From: Morella rubra
Lineage: Eukaryota; Streptophyta; Magnoliopsida; Fagales; Myricaceae
DNA length: 64,000 nt
Reading direction: 5' to 3'
Assembly: GCA_003952965.2 (NCBI GenBank)
Contig: CM025855.1
Coordinates: 33,886,173-33,950,172 of the forward strand
This document shows positions 1 to 12,170 of this stretch, piece after piece (position 1 is the first letter of the stretch; every line of letters starts with the position of its first letter). A model generated the notes under the pieces. That model made no database searches. It was not told where the DNA came from and saw only the letters and a list, made by a program, of their open reading frames with translations. A program made the translations under genes and the position numbers.

Positions 1-965
1 TTTGTGGAAGGTTGCCTTAGAAGCTCTTTCGGTCAGAGTCTCTTCCTTTTGTCGTTTGTCTGGTAGTGATGGCTTGAGTTGCTGTGCTAATTGTGGGGGT
101 TATCATGACTCTGTGTTTCACATTTTTTTTTTTACTGTCTGCTGGCCCGTTTCTTATGAAGAAGCTCTGCTTGGCATTTGGAGATTGGTAGGATTCCTGT
201 TACAACTCCGGCTGATTGGATCCGAACCTTTGTTAATGCCGAGTCTTCTTTAGGCGTGTCCTCGTCCTCTTTTCCAGCTGTTATCCTCAATGCAGCCTTG
301 ATCTGTAATATTTTGTAGTGCTCCTGTAACAAGGCATTCCATGAGCACAAAGCTATAGTCTTTTCTGATTTGCAGATCTCTTTCGTCCGTAGTTTTGCTG
401 ATCATCGGGCTGCGTGGTTCTCCATCTCTTCCATCCGTCCTTTATCCTGGTCTCCTCCTGAGCCAGGTTGTCTTAAGATCAACTTTGATATGGCTTTTCG
501 TCAAGATAGATCGTACATAGCTATCTCGTGTCGAGACTCTTCTATCTCTCTCTGTACCGCATACATGGAGCGTATCAAAGCTATGGACCCGTTAGTGGGC
601 GAAGCTGTGGCCACTACTCATGCAGTTGCAATGAAACTGGCCCTCCAGTTCGGTTGGCCTCGTGTTCTTTTTGAATCCAACTGCAAGCTTCTATGTGATG
701 ACATCGTGCATGTTGACTCCTCCCCTTGCTAGAAGATTGCGGATTTGATTAACTCTTTACACTGCTCTTTCAAAACTTAGTCTGCTTGGGCTGTCCATTG
801 GGTCCCCAAAAGACTCAACCAGCAGACGCACTTATTGGCGTAGTGGGCTGCCATTTCCATTTGTCTGGTTTTTTTTGTTCAAGTGCTATTCCTATTGCTA
901 TCTTATGTTCTGATTCGAACTCTATTGGTTTATAATATTATATTGTCTTTTCCAAGAGAAAAAAA
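1..965 (+). mobile_element. 3' end of a degraded LINE (zinc-knuckle and RNase H region)
   Basis: The first ~170 bases encode a reverse-transcriptase-associated zinc-knuckle-like stretch (CCANCGG, then a His and a later Cys-Trp). From ~450 to ~720 lies a plant LINE-type RNase H domain, recognisable from PPEPGCLKINFD, GEAVATTHAVAMKLAL and VLFESNCKLL. After the stop at 730 the frame still shows a recognisable tail (AWAVHWVPKRLNQQ), itself interrupted by stops. The segment ends near an A-rich run (955-973) that suits a LINE tail. This is the 3' part of an L1-clade plant LINE with several stops and frame changes; the 5' part lies outside the window. A free-standing RNase H-like gene is less likely because the zinc knuckle precedes it. 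Confidence 0.75.
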
Positions 966-2815
966 TAAAAAAGAACTCAAAGTATGTTGTCAATATCCCA
1001 GTTAGCTTTCGGATAGCAACTGACATAGTTTCTGAAGGAAGTAGGACGTTTCATCAGGTGATGGGATCAGTTTGTATGGAAGATGCATGAAACGAACTAA
1101 CGTTGATGGTTCGAAGCAGCAGAAGAAACCAAGGAGGATATACCTACCTATCCAATGCTAGAATACAAATAGGATCTCTAAAGCCATATGCTAGATCTTG
1201 GGTATGTGTCCTCGCGTATCTGTTTTCATTGTCCTTTTAGATCGTTTTTCTATACAATGGTCATCATTTGATGAATTTCGTGTCCATATTAAGCTTAGAA
1301 AGCCCAAAAGAATATGGTGGGTACTAGAATGGTGTTCATTAACTCAAGCATGCAAGAGGCAGCAGTCTGATAGACTTATATAGTTGTCCACAACATAGAA
1401 AATTAGGGATCTAGCATGCTTAGATTTTTTTGGGTAGAAAATACGATACAAGCTAGCTGGCTGGACCTAATAAACACACTGAGTGTGTTGAATATACACT
1501 TATGAGTGTAAAAAGGTTAAGGAAATAAGTCACAAGTGTAGGTAGTTAATATAGTATAGTTGGGTCTAAACTTATAGTGTTGAGCTTTTAGGTCGAATGG
1601 TATCCTTATATGCTATATTATGAACTTACTAAAACACTCTCAATATTTCTCTCCCCAACTTTATACACTCAAGAGAGGTAGGCTACTCAAATTCTTTTTG
1701 TCACATTCAATGTATTTGAAGGGAAGGATAAGGCATTAGAGTTTTCTTCTCCATCATCTCACGTGTGTTTCTCTCTAGAACTCAAGAAAACACCCAATCA
1801 AGTCACCCTTCAACCATTCTCCTCCGGCCACCCACCCTCTTTCTAGTTCTCCTTATGGTGACCAGTTACTGTTTTTTCCTTCATCCCTCTCTTTGTTTTT
1901 AGTGTTTTTTGTTCATAATCTTGACAGCTAGATCTCAGTGCACTTGTTGGCCATCAAAGGACACAACCTAGCTAGACGCCTTCCTCTCCTCCAGAAGAGC
2001 TCAGCGGCACCAACTTGACCCCATTGTTGTGCCGAAGTTGTCAGCTCTTTAATTATTAGCCCATATAGCTCTCGATAACTAAGTCTACCGTTATCGACCA
2101 CTGCTCTCTTTTTGAGAGCTTGCTAGTTTTATTTTACAGTCTGGCCTAATTTAAGCCTTAAGTAGAGTTTTCCTTGTATGGTTCTAATTTTTGCAACACA
2201 AGCCTTATAGCCTTATTCAGAAAAAAAATATATATATATATAAGAGGCCCTTCTAGGGATCTACAAATGCTGCCATCATTCTGAATTCTCGTTACATAAA
2301 TACAAAAGAAAGGCTCTACACTTCCACCATGATGCATAGTTGCCGATCACTGTTAATCTGGCGATAAGTTTCTAACCCTATGATCACATTCACTACTTAA
2401 GAAAAGCTAATTACTGTTCCTCAGGAATTTCAGGCGATTTTATTGGAAACTTGCAGACTATAGCTCGCTAGCTAGATCAAGTTTTATGCACCTAAAGAGA
2501 GCCCAAGCATGTAATCATCTTGAAATTGTAGCTACGGGTGCAGTAGGGTTCTGCCATCATGGGATCTAACGATAGTCCACCATAATCTTTCCACACGACC
2601 CCATTAAAGAAAACAATGTTCAGAGAAACTAAGAAAAGAAGACACTTGTAACTCCCAATGCACAAGAACTAACAAATTAAGCAGATTAAAACATAATGAT
2701 TGATGGCAATTTAAATAATCTTTCTCTGCTACAAGAGAGTAATTACAACATTTAAAGGAAAAAAAGATGCCGATCACATTTTAGGGGGCAAACTCCTAAG
2801 TAGCAGTTTCACTAC
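966..2815. other. Intergenic, no gene seen
   Basis: Only short open frames without recognisable domains. A short (TA)n run lies at about 2228-2241. The right part should hold the 3' UTR and terminator of the minus-strand LIL3 gene; no distinct polyadenylation signal was assigned. Confidence 0.5.
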
Positions 2816-5680
2816 TCAATTCTTGGAACTACCAGGCGTCTCATCCTGCCAGGTTGCTTGCCATTGCTTGTCATAAAAGGTTGTCTCTTCCAGCAGCTTC
2901 TTTAAGTTCTCTAGATCTTCATTCTTCCTGATCAGAAGAACTCCAAAAACGGCCACAAACAATAGCGTTTTACAAAAAAAGTTGCTCATTTGATCAACCA
3001 AACCTACCCCAGTCAAGCTATCAACCAGATAAGCCATGAAGAAGCCTATCATTGCAGCACGGCCTGCAATAGAAATCATTAAACAGAACACATTGATCAG
3101 CATGAGCCAGCAACGCCTTTTCTTATGATCTATGTTTTCATTTTAGAATACTAATGGACTTAAACCAACCATTAAGTAGTTCCGCTTCAGGTAGATGGAA
3201 CCTTTTTGTCCATGCCCACCAAGGAATGATGGATGTGTCAAAAACTATAGGATCATCATTGCTGGACGATTCTGGGTTACCCTCGAGCCATTTCCTCCTC
3301 CTAGCCTCTGAAAATGATAATCCAAGGAGGCCCATTAGAAATCAAGTAACCAAAGGTATCTGGAGGAATAACAAACGAAATTATAACGCAATTATAATTT
3401 ATAACTGAATTCCAAATTCAATCATACTCTCCTCTCTTCCGAAGAATATACGAACACAGAGAAAGGGCATCTAAGATTTGGGCTGAAGAATTAGGAAACA
3501 ACAATTACAGAGATCTTTACCCCTACAGCTCACCCAAAACAACTAGGATATAACACCCTTGCAGACTTAGAAACTTAACCAACAAAGGACTCTGCATATA
3601 AACATGAAGGAATAAACCCTGTTCGGTCACTGGTATCCTCGAAATGGATCTTCCCCCAATTCTGTATCGGAGCAAGTGGGACGCTCAGCAATATTTTTTC
3701 TTGTAGTTTAATAATTATGCTTCTCCTTGTCAGGGGATGGGAAGAAAAAGAAATTGATTTAGCTTGTGCTGCAAATGATGGAAGACTCCTTACTGACCCA
3801 GGTGGATGCACTGCCAATTTCAATTATTCAGTAACACTCACAAAGTGACATGGCTTGAAGGATGGTCACCAAACAGTTCTATGTTCAACCTTTCAACTCC
3901 CAAAACATTCGTCTCCTAATGTACCTTACTCACCTTGAGGTCCAGAACTCAAGGTACAATAGATGAACAAGCACAACTGCCAATCAATGTTAATTCCAAT
4001 GACTGACCAAAAATATCAAGACTAGACAATGACCACAAAGGTGGGGTGCTGATTTCGTAAAGCTCAAGTACAGAGAGAAAAGGTGAGGATAACGATCCTT
4101 CTAGACCACTTGCTGCGTGGTCTTGCTAATTTTTGACATTGGCTGAGAACAATTAAAGCAAGACAGAACAATGAACTGATATCACAGAAATTGGGCTACT
4201 CACCAAACCCGTGTTACTTTTGCTAAAGAAAGCCTTCGAACCTCCCCAAAGCCTAGGTCATTTCACTCAGGAATACCAATTCAAATCAAGTGATCTTTAG
4301 CCCAAATACAGGATCCCAACTAGGATCACGTATAGATATATTATAAAATGTACATGCTATTGACTCCTCTCTCAAAACCAACACATACTCGCCTTACATG
4401 GGCTTTCTGTGATTATGAAGCAAGACTAATTTTTATTGTCAAAGATTGAAATGAATACAATGCTGAGCCCACAGGTTATCAACCCAAATCATTCTTTACA
4501 TCTCTTATCTATGACAGCTTCTATCGCGTTTTTATATCCTATTACCATCATGCTATAGCACTTCGTTGAAGTCTTAGAATAAATTTGTGATTGGTACTAA
4601 ATAGCTTGCTAAATAAATGCCAAAAAGATTCTCTCTTTTGGCAGAGTCAGTCACATACAACCTAAATCGATATTGTTGAAGCAGCAACATTTCTATGCTC
4701 CAATTCATAGTGGTAGCATTTTTCCAAATAACTTTGTTATAACTGGTGTCTTATTTTGAGTTACTGGGACTGGTTTCCTTACTTATCATGAATTTCTGAA
4801 ATGTATTACATAAAAGACGCCTATACAATGGCAAACAAAAAAAAAAAAACTGTAATAAAGACGATTAAATGACGGAAACATTACCTAAAGTCCTTATCAG
4901 TCTCGCTGAACCATCCCAGTGAGAATAAATGCATTGTTGCTACTTTTTATCAGAAAAGGAACCTATATTTCCCTATTTCCGTTCTTCTTTGTGTGTAGGC
5001 CAAGAAAATCGATTAATGAGGATAGAAGATGGTTAAAAAGAAATCGAATTTACACACATTAAAGATCGCTGAAATTTTTAGTTATTGAATCGCATGTTGT
5101 TTTAGGCTTCAACAGAAAACGGGAAAAGGTAGGAGAAAAGAAAAACTCCCAACCCGTAGTCAAATTAACACCCAAGAAAAGCACTCCGAAAAAATAATAA
5201 TAATAATCTACATCGCAAAGACAATCAAAAGGAAAGTATTTTGAAGCCAAATTGGCACGAAACCAAAACCTTACCAGCATCGATAACAGCATCCCAGTCA
5301 GTCTTTCCATCTTTCTCAAACTGCTTCAAGTCCCAAGTCCCTCCAACCCATCTGGGTTCCTCGAACTTACTCACCACCTTAACTTCTCCTGCTTCAGCTG
5401 TCCCAACAGACCCATTAGCTCCTGCAGAGTTCTCATCCTTCCCAACTACCGGCTGCGGAGGTCCAGGGACCGTCTGGTCTGCTTCTGATTCAAGTACAGT
5501 GGCAGCTGAGGCCAAATTTCCAGCTCCATTGTCTGCCGAGACCCTTGTGGTTGAGAGGGAGGAGTAAGGGCTCCTGAGGGGTCTAAAAGCGAGATGAGGT
5601 TTGAGGGTGAGGTGGGGTTTGGGAGAGAGAGACGGAGGGTGGGCGTTTGGAGGAGAAAACAAGGCCATGGAGATGGACAT
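2816..5680 (-). CDS. LIL3: Light-harvesting complex-like protein 3 (LIL3), chloroplast
   Basis: Three exons on the minus strand: 5680-5275, 3307-3170 and 3063-2816 (TGA at 2818-2816), all with GT-AG introns of 1967 and 106 bp. They give 263 residues, close to the ~260 of Arabidopsis LIL3. LIL3 is a thylakoid protein that binds and stabilises geranylgeranyl reductase and protochlorophyllide oxidoreductase for chlorophyll synthesis (family knowledge). Seen here: a Ser/Pro-rich N-terminus typical of a transit peptide (about residues 1-50), the conserved [20 protein letters not shown] block, [11 protein letters not shown] (158-168), then the chlorophyll-binding-like motif [20 protein letters not shown] (176-195) as a first membrane helix and a second helix ending near [10 protein letters not shown]. 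The start at 5680 is chosen because [11 protein letters not shown] begins the transit peptide. The same frame stays open upstream to 5881, but those residues do not look like a targeting peptide. Confidence 0.95.
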
Positions 5681-5837
5681 GGTTTGGTTGGAGGGAGGGT
5701 AGTGCGTGTTCAGAGCATTGTGTGGGTTTTTTGGGCTATATCCTCTCCTCAGCCTCAGAAATGGCCAAATTGGTGGTTTGTAAGTGGAACGAGCTTTTAA
5801 CAGTAAAGCATAGATTGAGCAGTTCTTGAAAAAACAG

Positions 5838-6224
5838 GGAAAAAATATACTTTTCACCCACAAACTACAGAGTAGTAACATATTACATCCTAAATTACCA
5901 TCTTGTAAGACATTACACCCTCAAATACTAATGTTAGACACTTTCCTTAAATTACCACTTTGACACATTAGACGCTCCAACTACTAATCTTAAACATTTA
6001 CGCTCTCTATTTGACAATAATACCCTAAAAAATTAATAAATTGACAACAATATTTTCAATATATGCAAAATGGGTCAAGGGATTATCATTATTTTAGTCT
6101 GAAATTTGACAAATAGTGCAAGTCAAAATTTGATAGTTAGCAAGGTGTAATGTGTTAAACTATTGTAGTTTAGGGTGTAAAGCGCAAAACTTTTGGTAGT
6201 TCATAGGTGAAAAATGTATTTTCC
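5838..6224. mobile_element. MITE with imperfect inverted ends
   Basis: The left end (AATATACTTTTCACCCACAA) pairs imperfectly with the reverse complement of the right end (GGAAAATACATTTTTCACCT). Both arms then share motifs such as acattacacc. There is no coding sequence. Flanks are A-rich, so the target duplication cannot be fixed. It sits just upstream of the LIL3 start region and resembles the elements at 40.5 and 41.1 kb in its 'value-of-zero' style text (columns of ACACATTACACC), so it is probably the same MULE-like MITE superfamily. Confidence 0.7.
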
Positions 6225-7389
6225 AAAAAAAAAAAAAAATAATGCTTTTTTAGACTGCTTAAAGCAAATTAGAAACCAGATTCTTTGTAGAAACCACGAA
6301 CATTAATTTTTACCTCAAAATCCTTTGATGTCCCCCATAAATATTTTTCATCTCATCATTAGCATTATTTTTTTGCCACAAAAAATCATAAATAATTTTT
6401 CTAACGAAAACTTTCCTCCTAAACATACTGTAGAATTTGGTAATTTTTCTTAATTTTGTTTGAACTATTTAAGATTATTGATCATGTGTTAATATAAGTT
6501 CAAGTTCTTAAATCTTAGACATAAAATTCCCGCTATTACTCAACAAAAGAAAGTGTAGTCTAATAATATTGGGTGAATCTATGATATCATTATACTCGGG
6601 AAAACAATTTTTTTGAGCCACGAGGGTTAAATTGAGCTTTTTCGTTTGATTTTGGCTGTCAAAAAATATTTTTATTTTACATAAAAAAAAAGGGTAATAT
6701 TCAGAGATTTTAAACTTACAATTATAGCAAGGTGACAAATATTATGTCATCTTAAAAATAATTATAAAAATCAAAACAGATTCTGTTAGTATTATCTCTC
6801 AGACATCATTTTTTTTTATCAATAATTTATTATTCAAAGTTCGTGGAAGGCATTGTTCAAAAGATTTTGACCCATGACATCCATGATAGTAGAAAACTAA
6901 TAGGGACAAAATATGAGATTAGGGAAAGTAGAAAGCTCATATTTCATCCGGATTATTTTATTTGGGTACTGAACGGAGCAAATTTCAGGGATTCGGAACC
7001 GAACTTCCTATCAGATTCACTGTAGAAGACTTTTGGGGATCTACGGAGTCCTCAGTGCAGGAAAGCCAACTCAGTTTTGTGGATAACGTGGCTTTTAGAA
7101 GCTGGGGAAGCGAGGTGGTAGTTTTTAGAGGCTGGGGAAGCGAGCCCCAACCGACCAAGCCCAACCTATACAATTGAGGCAAACATGGGCTAACTGTCTA
7201 GGTAGGTTTGGAATCGGCTGAAAACGCAGAGCATGCATGCAGGTATACAACAAAAGCTGATGAAAAATAAAAATACAGAATTTGGGGGGAAGAGCGTTAC
7301 TTTCCAAAAAAATTCTTAAAATTGTTACCTTCCAAACATCATCTAAAACAAAAATAACAATTTAATCAAATATAACCTAACAAATTATA
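6225..7389. other. Intergenic, no gene seen
   Basis: AT-rich sequence. A 25-base word (gaagctggggaagcgagg and variant) is repeated in tandem around 7096-7145. No supported gene. Confidence 0.4.
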
Positions 7390-7608
7390 ACTCAATTTGA
7401 ACTTAATTTGACACGAAATTAGGATTCGATTACTATGCAATGGGTTGTTGTGTGAGTGTGCGTGAATTAATGGCTGAGATTAAAAGATGAATATTTGACG
7501 GCTGAAAAAAGGCCACATCATTTAATGAAGACCCAAGCTTGGACCCGACCCATTTTCCCCATTACTAACCCCTTTTTAAAGACCCAAACCGTTTTCCAAA
7601 GACTTTGT

Positions 7609-7639
<31 letters not shown>

Positions 7640-7911
7640 GGTATTAGATCGGGTCTTATGCTCTTTGTCTGTGTTTGTTGGTACAAGTCCATGGCTACAT
7701 ACTTCCATTGAACGTTATAATACAAATTGAAAGACGTGCAAGTCCATGGCTGCAGTTTCTTTGAATGGCTAAAAGTACACTTATATATTAGATTGGGGGA
7801 TAATTAGGTAAAATTTTGTTAGGATCATATATGTGGGGTCCACAAGTTATCTTGTAGTTATTATTAATTATTTTTATTGTTAATTAGTTCCTTTATGATA
7901 AACGAATTCAT

Positions 7912-8190
7912 TTATTTTCCTCTATCTTTGTCATCATGCTTAAAACTATACAACTTAGATGCAAGCCCTTTGGAATCCTTCCAAACTCGACCCCTTCTTG
8001 ATCTTTCCTCCACTACTGCTAGTACAGCTGGCCTGTGTTTTTTTCTCATTTCTTGCAATCTAGACTCAATTACAGCTATATAACCCATGCAAACCATCAA
8101 GACAAGCTGACTATTGTCAAATGTAGAGCCAACAAGGGATTGCAACAAAGTAATTGCATCCCCAGCATCTCTAGTTGTAACTAAAGCAAG
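7912..8190 (-). pseudogene. Unidentified exon-like fragment inside the inverted-repeat element
   Basis: On the minus strand there is an open stretch containing LLQSLVGSTFDNSQLVLMVC and RLQEMRKKHRPAVL, preceded by a T-rich tract ending in AG at about 8190 that resembles a splice acceptor. Codon texture is more gene-like than the surroundings. I do not recognise the parent gene. Its position inside an inverted-repeat element suggests a captured host exon, but this is inference. Confidence 0.3.
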
Positions 8191-8785
8191 ACCTAAAAAA
8201 TAACGTAACCAAAAAATTATACTCCCTAAACACCCACAAAAACAACAACAAAGTTTGGTTCATCACGTGTGACTGCCCAAAATTCACACATAGACATCCT
8301 AGTACCATATAACTCCATTAATGCAAGTGTTGTTTAAAACAGCATAATGCAATTCCCTTCTAAAAGCAGCACATCCCAAACTCAAAAAACTTTAGAAGAA
8401 TGTGAGGAGATAAGTACCTTTTATAACAAGAAGAGTTAAGAATCCAATCATCTAAATACACACCACATAAACCTCACCACTTTCCCGGGGAAGCATATTT
8501 ACAAAAATGGATAAGAACCAGGGTCTAGAGATCCATGCCACCTGCACTTCCAGGCAATCTAAATGATTAACTGCACCACAAGCAAAAGTGGAATAAAAAA
8601 ACAACCCACACTGGTTCTTGTAATAAAAAGAATGACAAAAGACGATTATTTAAACAAAAAATGTGATATACAAACCCAATTTAGGAAATCTTTCACGCAT
8701 CAGTTCCTCAAACACAAGTTGGTCCACCTACAAATCAATAATATGATTTAAGAGTAAGTGATTATATTTGTTTTTATATCATTGA

Positions 8786-11700
8786 TGTAACGCCCCTTCC
8801 TTTTTGGAGCTATAGTATATAGTGCTCATGTGAAAATTTTATATTTGTGTTTACATTCAAGAAGGTCATTGGGATGGTCGGGGCAAGCCTGTAAAACCCT
8901 GGTAAGACAAGTCTAAGTGCTGCACGCCCGAGTTGATTAGACGAGCAGTTTGAGCTCTTGACCCTTTTGATTTTCCCGACCGAGTAGTTGAGTTCTGACC
9001 CCCTGTGTAAGCCCAGACCTCGGGCTGTTTAAGCCCTGGACCTCGGGCTGTTTGAACTTCTGGTATGCCCAGCTTTTACGTTAGTTGAGCTTTCTTTTTG
9101 CATGCTACCTTTTACGTGTCACTACCCGTATGCACAGATTAAATGCACTCTTATCCCATTTCATGTTTCATTTCCCTCCTCCTTATTCGACCGCTAAGGT
9201 GAAGATGGCGATTGGCTCTCTCTTTTTGACGTGTTGCGTGTACAATAGACGTACGAGAAGATTCTTGGTGGCAGCAGACGTGTATGACCTCGTTATCCCT
9301 CTCTCTCTCTAATGATTGGGTCTAGACTATAGGCTGGTAGGGGGAGTACACCGTGAATTCGTTGCTTTCTACTTATAGTATCAACTAGAAGAATAAAGAG
9401 AGAGACGTGAAGTGGAGTGCTTCCGAGAAATATAGAAACTGAGAATTTTCACCAAGCCGATAGAGAGAAAGGAAGGGAGAGTGACATGAGAGAGACCACC
9501 TGACCGAAGGAAGGAGGAAGGAGAAAAGGGGAAAGAGACCGAGGTAGTCTCGGTCTGCACTTTTTCCTTCCCTTTAGCTTTTATCTCTTCTTTTTCTAAC
9601 GTAGTGTCCTACTGTTTTTAGGTGTTTTCATTCAAGGAAAGGCAGTATACACTCGACTGAGGTAAGGGTGAGCCAAGTTACATTACGGGGGATTAGTCGT
9701 AAGGGTGTAGAGTTGTCTTAAAGAGGGGTATTGGGGTGGTTCGGGTAGTGCTTAAAACGTGACTTTTGCCATGAGATGAGAAAAGACTAGTAACTCATTC
9801 GTATCACTGTGATAAAATGCGAAGGAGAAAGGACTAAAAGACGTTGGGTGGACCACCTGGGCTAGATCCTTTGAGTCGTGAAGTTTGAGAAAGAAAAACT
9901 CGTTATATATATATGGTCGGGAAAGCCTTTTGTTTTATATGCTGAGGAAATTATTGTTGAAGGCCTTGTTATTATATGCCTGAAAAGGACTTTTTTGTTT
10001 TATATTGGTTACATGTTGTTTTGTATACTCGGAAAAGACTTTTATAAAATATGCCCGGGAAGACTTTGATAAAATATGCCCGGGAAGATTTTTATAAAAC
10101 TGCCCGAGGAGAATTTTATAAAACTGCCAGGGAGAATTTTTATAAAACGTGCCCGGGGAGAATTTTCTTTTGAAACTAGTCAAGAGCTCTAAAATCCTTT
10201 CTTTTAAAGACAGCCAGTCCTTATTGGGTTAGCAATGAATAAAAATAACTTAATTGTATAAGTTGTTGGACTTGCCTATTACAGCATGTGGTACATGTTA
10301 GGTTGACCAAGTCTAATGCATGATATCATGAAATGAACACTTAGGCCTTTCTACGGAAGCTTAGACCTGGTCACGTATGGATTAAGAAAGGTTAATGTGA
10401 ATTTGTTTTCCTTATGATATATTAAATGCAGTTTTCTATGTCATATGAAATCCATTGACCGTCTTTGATTACTTGATTCTCAATGATGCATGTGATACAT
10501 GTTGCATCAACATATCATGGGTATGGGGAAGCTATTGACCGAACTGTCACATGACCGGAATGAAACCCATACCCAGAGGTGGTCCTATGACAGGGTGACG
10601 GTACTGATCACACTGGATAGTGCAAGTCGCCATGAAAGGATAGTGGTTGGTATCCTGGCGTGAAACAATGTACGCTTGACAGGGTCCTGGTGCCGGGGCA
10701 CGGGACAGTCCCAGAGGAGAGGAGGGACGCACAACCCTAGACTCTAGGGGTTAAACAGAGAGATGAAAGGACACCTCAACAGACAAAAGAGGAAAGAAAG
10801 AAAGTACAAGTGACCGAGAAACAGATGCATCATTCTGCATTGCATCATTTTTCTGTTTAGTGTTATTGATGCTTACAAATTATTTTGATTAATCATGCTT
10901 ATCTGTTTTGCGTGGCATATTCTTTGTTTCCCCCTTTACTGAGTCAATAGGACTCACCCTTTTTATGGTTTAATCTCTTGTATGTACTGCGTGGACATCG
11001 GACATATCAGATGCTGACATTTATGAGCGAGCAGACTTTGGATGTTGATCCCTACATTGTAGTGGTTAAATTATGGACTTATGTCACCGAATCTTTTGAG
11101 GTATTCGTGGGGTACGAGCCCCAATGGTACCTCAAGGATCCACCTGCATCTCCAGTTCCTCGAGTTGAGGATTTCGGTTTGGTCAATGTTGATCCGGCTC
11201 TTCTGCACGTTGTCCCTCCTCCACCGGCGCCGCCAGTGGAGGGTAACGGGGATAATGAGATTATCGACCTAACCTCCGACACTGAGTCGGAGATTGACTA
11301 GACATCAGTGGTAGTCATTTTGTTGTTTTAGGTCCTGTTACTGTTAGCCGGTTTCATGGATGTGGTAGGACAGAAAGTTGTAGACAACTTCCGCTTTTGT
11401 ATTTATTATCTCGTTACTTTTGTATTTGCGTAAAAGGGTTTTTTTTCTTTGTAAAGTGCTACCTGTATAAAAAAATCAATATGTATGTGTAATTCTTTTT
11501 ATTTGTCCCTCCTTACGCACAACCTACTTTTAAATTTTTAACTGTAGTTTTGACATCTCCTTAATTAATCCATTTTATTTTCCTATTTAATTCTGTGCGA
11601 CTTGTTTGTTAAATCCCTAAAAACTATTATTTTCCTTCCTTAATATACTTATACATTTCAAGACACTATTTCCGCTAAGCTTGTTTTTAAAGCCAGTTAT

Positions 11701-11791
11701 CAGATTTATTCGTACGTAATCCCGCTTGTGTGCATTCCATTACGATAGGAGAGCTTAGGGGTAAGTACTGGCACGGGCACGGGGCGTGACA
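8786..11791 (+). mobile_element. Solo-LTR-like sequence, probably Ty3/gypsy (fossil)
   Basis: The segment begins TGTAACGCCCC and ends GGGGCGTGACA. These are near-perfect complements and match the TG...CA ends usual for long LTRs of plant chromovirus-type (Tekay/Del-like) gypsy elements. Length is ~3.0 kb. No gag or pol domain is seen, so a solo LTR is the simplest reading. No matching 5-bp flanking repeats were found, which leaves open a rearranged or recombinant origin. It lies nested in the inverted-repeat element at 7.4-12.2 kb and must be younger than it. A 107-codon open frame at 10978-11301 ending IIDLTSDTESEID lies inside; I do not treat it as a host gene. Confidence 0.55.
10029..10167. 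repeat. Minisatellite, ~25-bp unit, 5-6 copies
   Basis: Repeated units of the form CCCGGGAAGA(T)n ATAAAA(TAT)GC run in tandem with small variations in length and sequence. It lies within the LTR-like sequence and is probably an internal LTR subrepeat. Confidence 0.75.
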
Positions 11792-11909
11792 TTTCCTCTG
11801 TGTAATAGCCATCAAAATAATCATCAATAACGCCCACCATTGTCTTAGAATATTCTGTGAAAATAAAATCAATTCACAATGCTAACCCTGTGCGATCAGA
11901 GAGAGGTGC

Positions 11910-11946
<37 letters not shown>

Positions 11947-12170
11947 TCGGAGTCTTTGAAAACAGGTTGGGTCTTAAAAAAAGGGGTTGGTAATGGGTAA
12001 AATGGGTTGGGTCCAACTTGGGTCTTCATTAAATGATGTGGCATTTTTTCAGCTGTCAGATGTCCATCTTTTAATCTCAGCCATTAACTCACACACACTC
12101 ATACAATAATCTTTTGCACAATAACCGAACCCATAAAATTAAGCCAATACTCAAATATATTAACAAAAGA

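Larger units (their letters stand above)
7390..12170. mobile_element. Element with long terminal inverted repeats, MULE-like
   Basis: Left arm ~7420-7640 and right arm ~11880-12140 are inverted copies of one another over ~200 bp. Shared landmarks read inward: GAGTTAATGGCTGAGATTAA-like text, cacatcatttaatgaagacc, a ttggacc-acccattt block, and finally a (TC)n run (7609-7636; AG form at 11913-11943). Similarity fades outward to about 7390 and 12170, and no exact target duplication was found. No transposase is visible, so it is non-autonomous. About 3 kb of the interior is a later LTR insertion; without it the element would be ~1.8 kb. The long arms suggest a Mutator-like element, but the family is an inference. 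Confidence 0.65.

Noticed and set aside
10021-10170. Possible CRISPR-like array
   Set aside because: Units are contiguous without unique spacers, and the genome is a plant's; it is a minisatellite.
10978-11301. 107-codon proline-rich open frame ending IIDLTSDTESEID
   Set aside because: Lies inside the LTR-like sequence and has no recognised domain or gene context.
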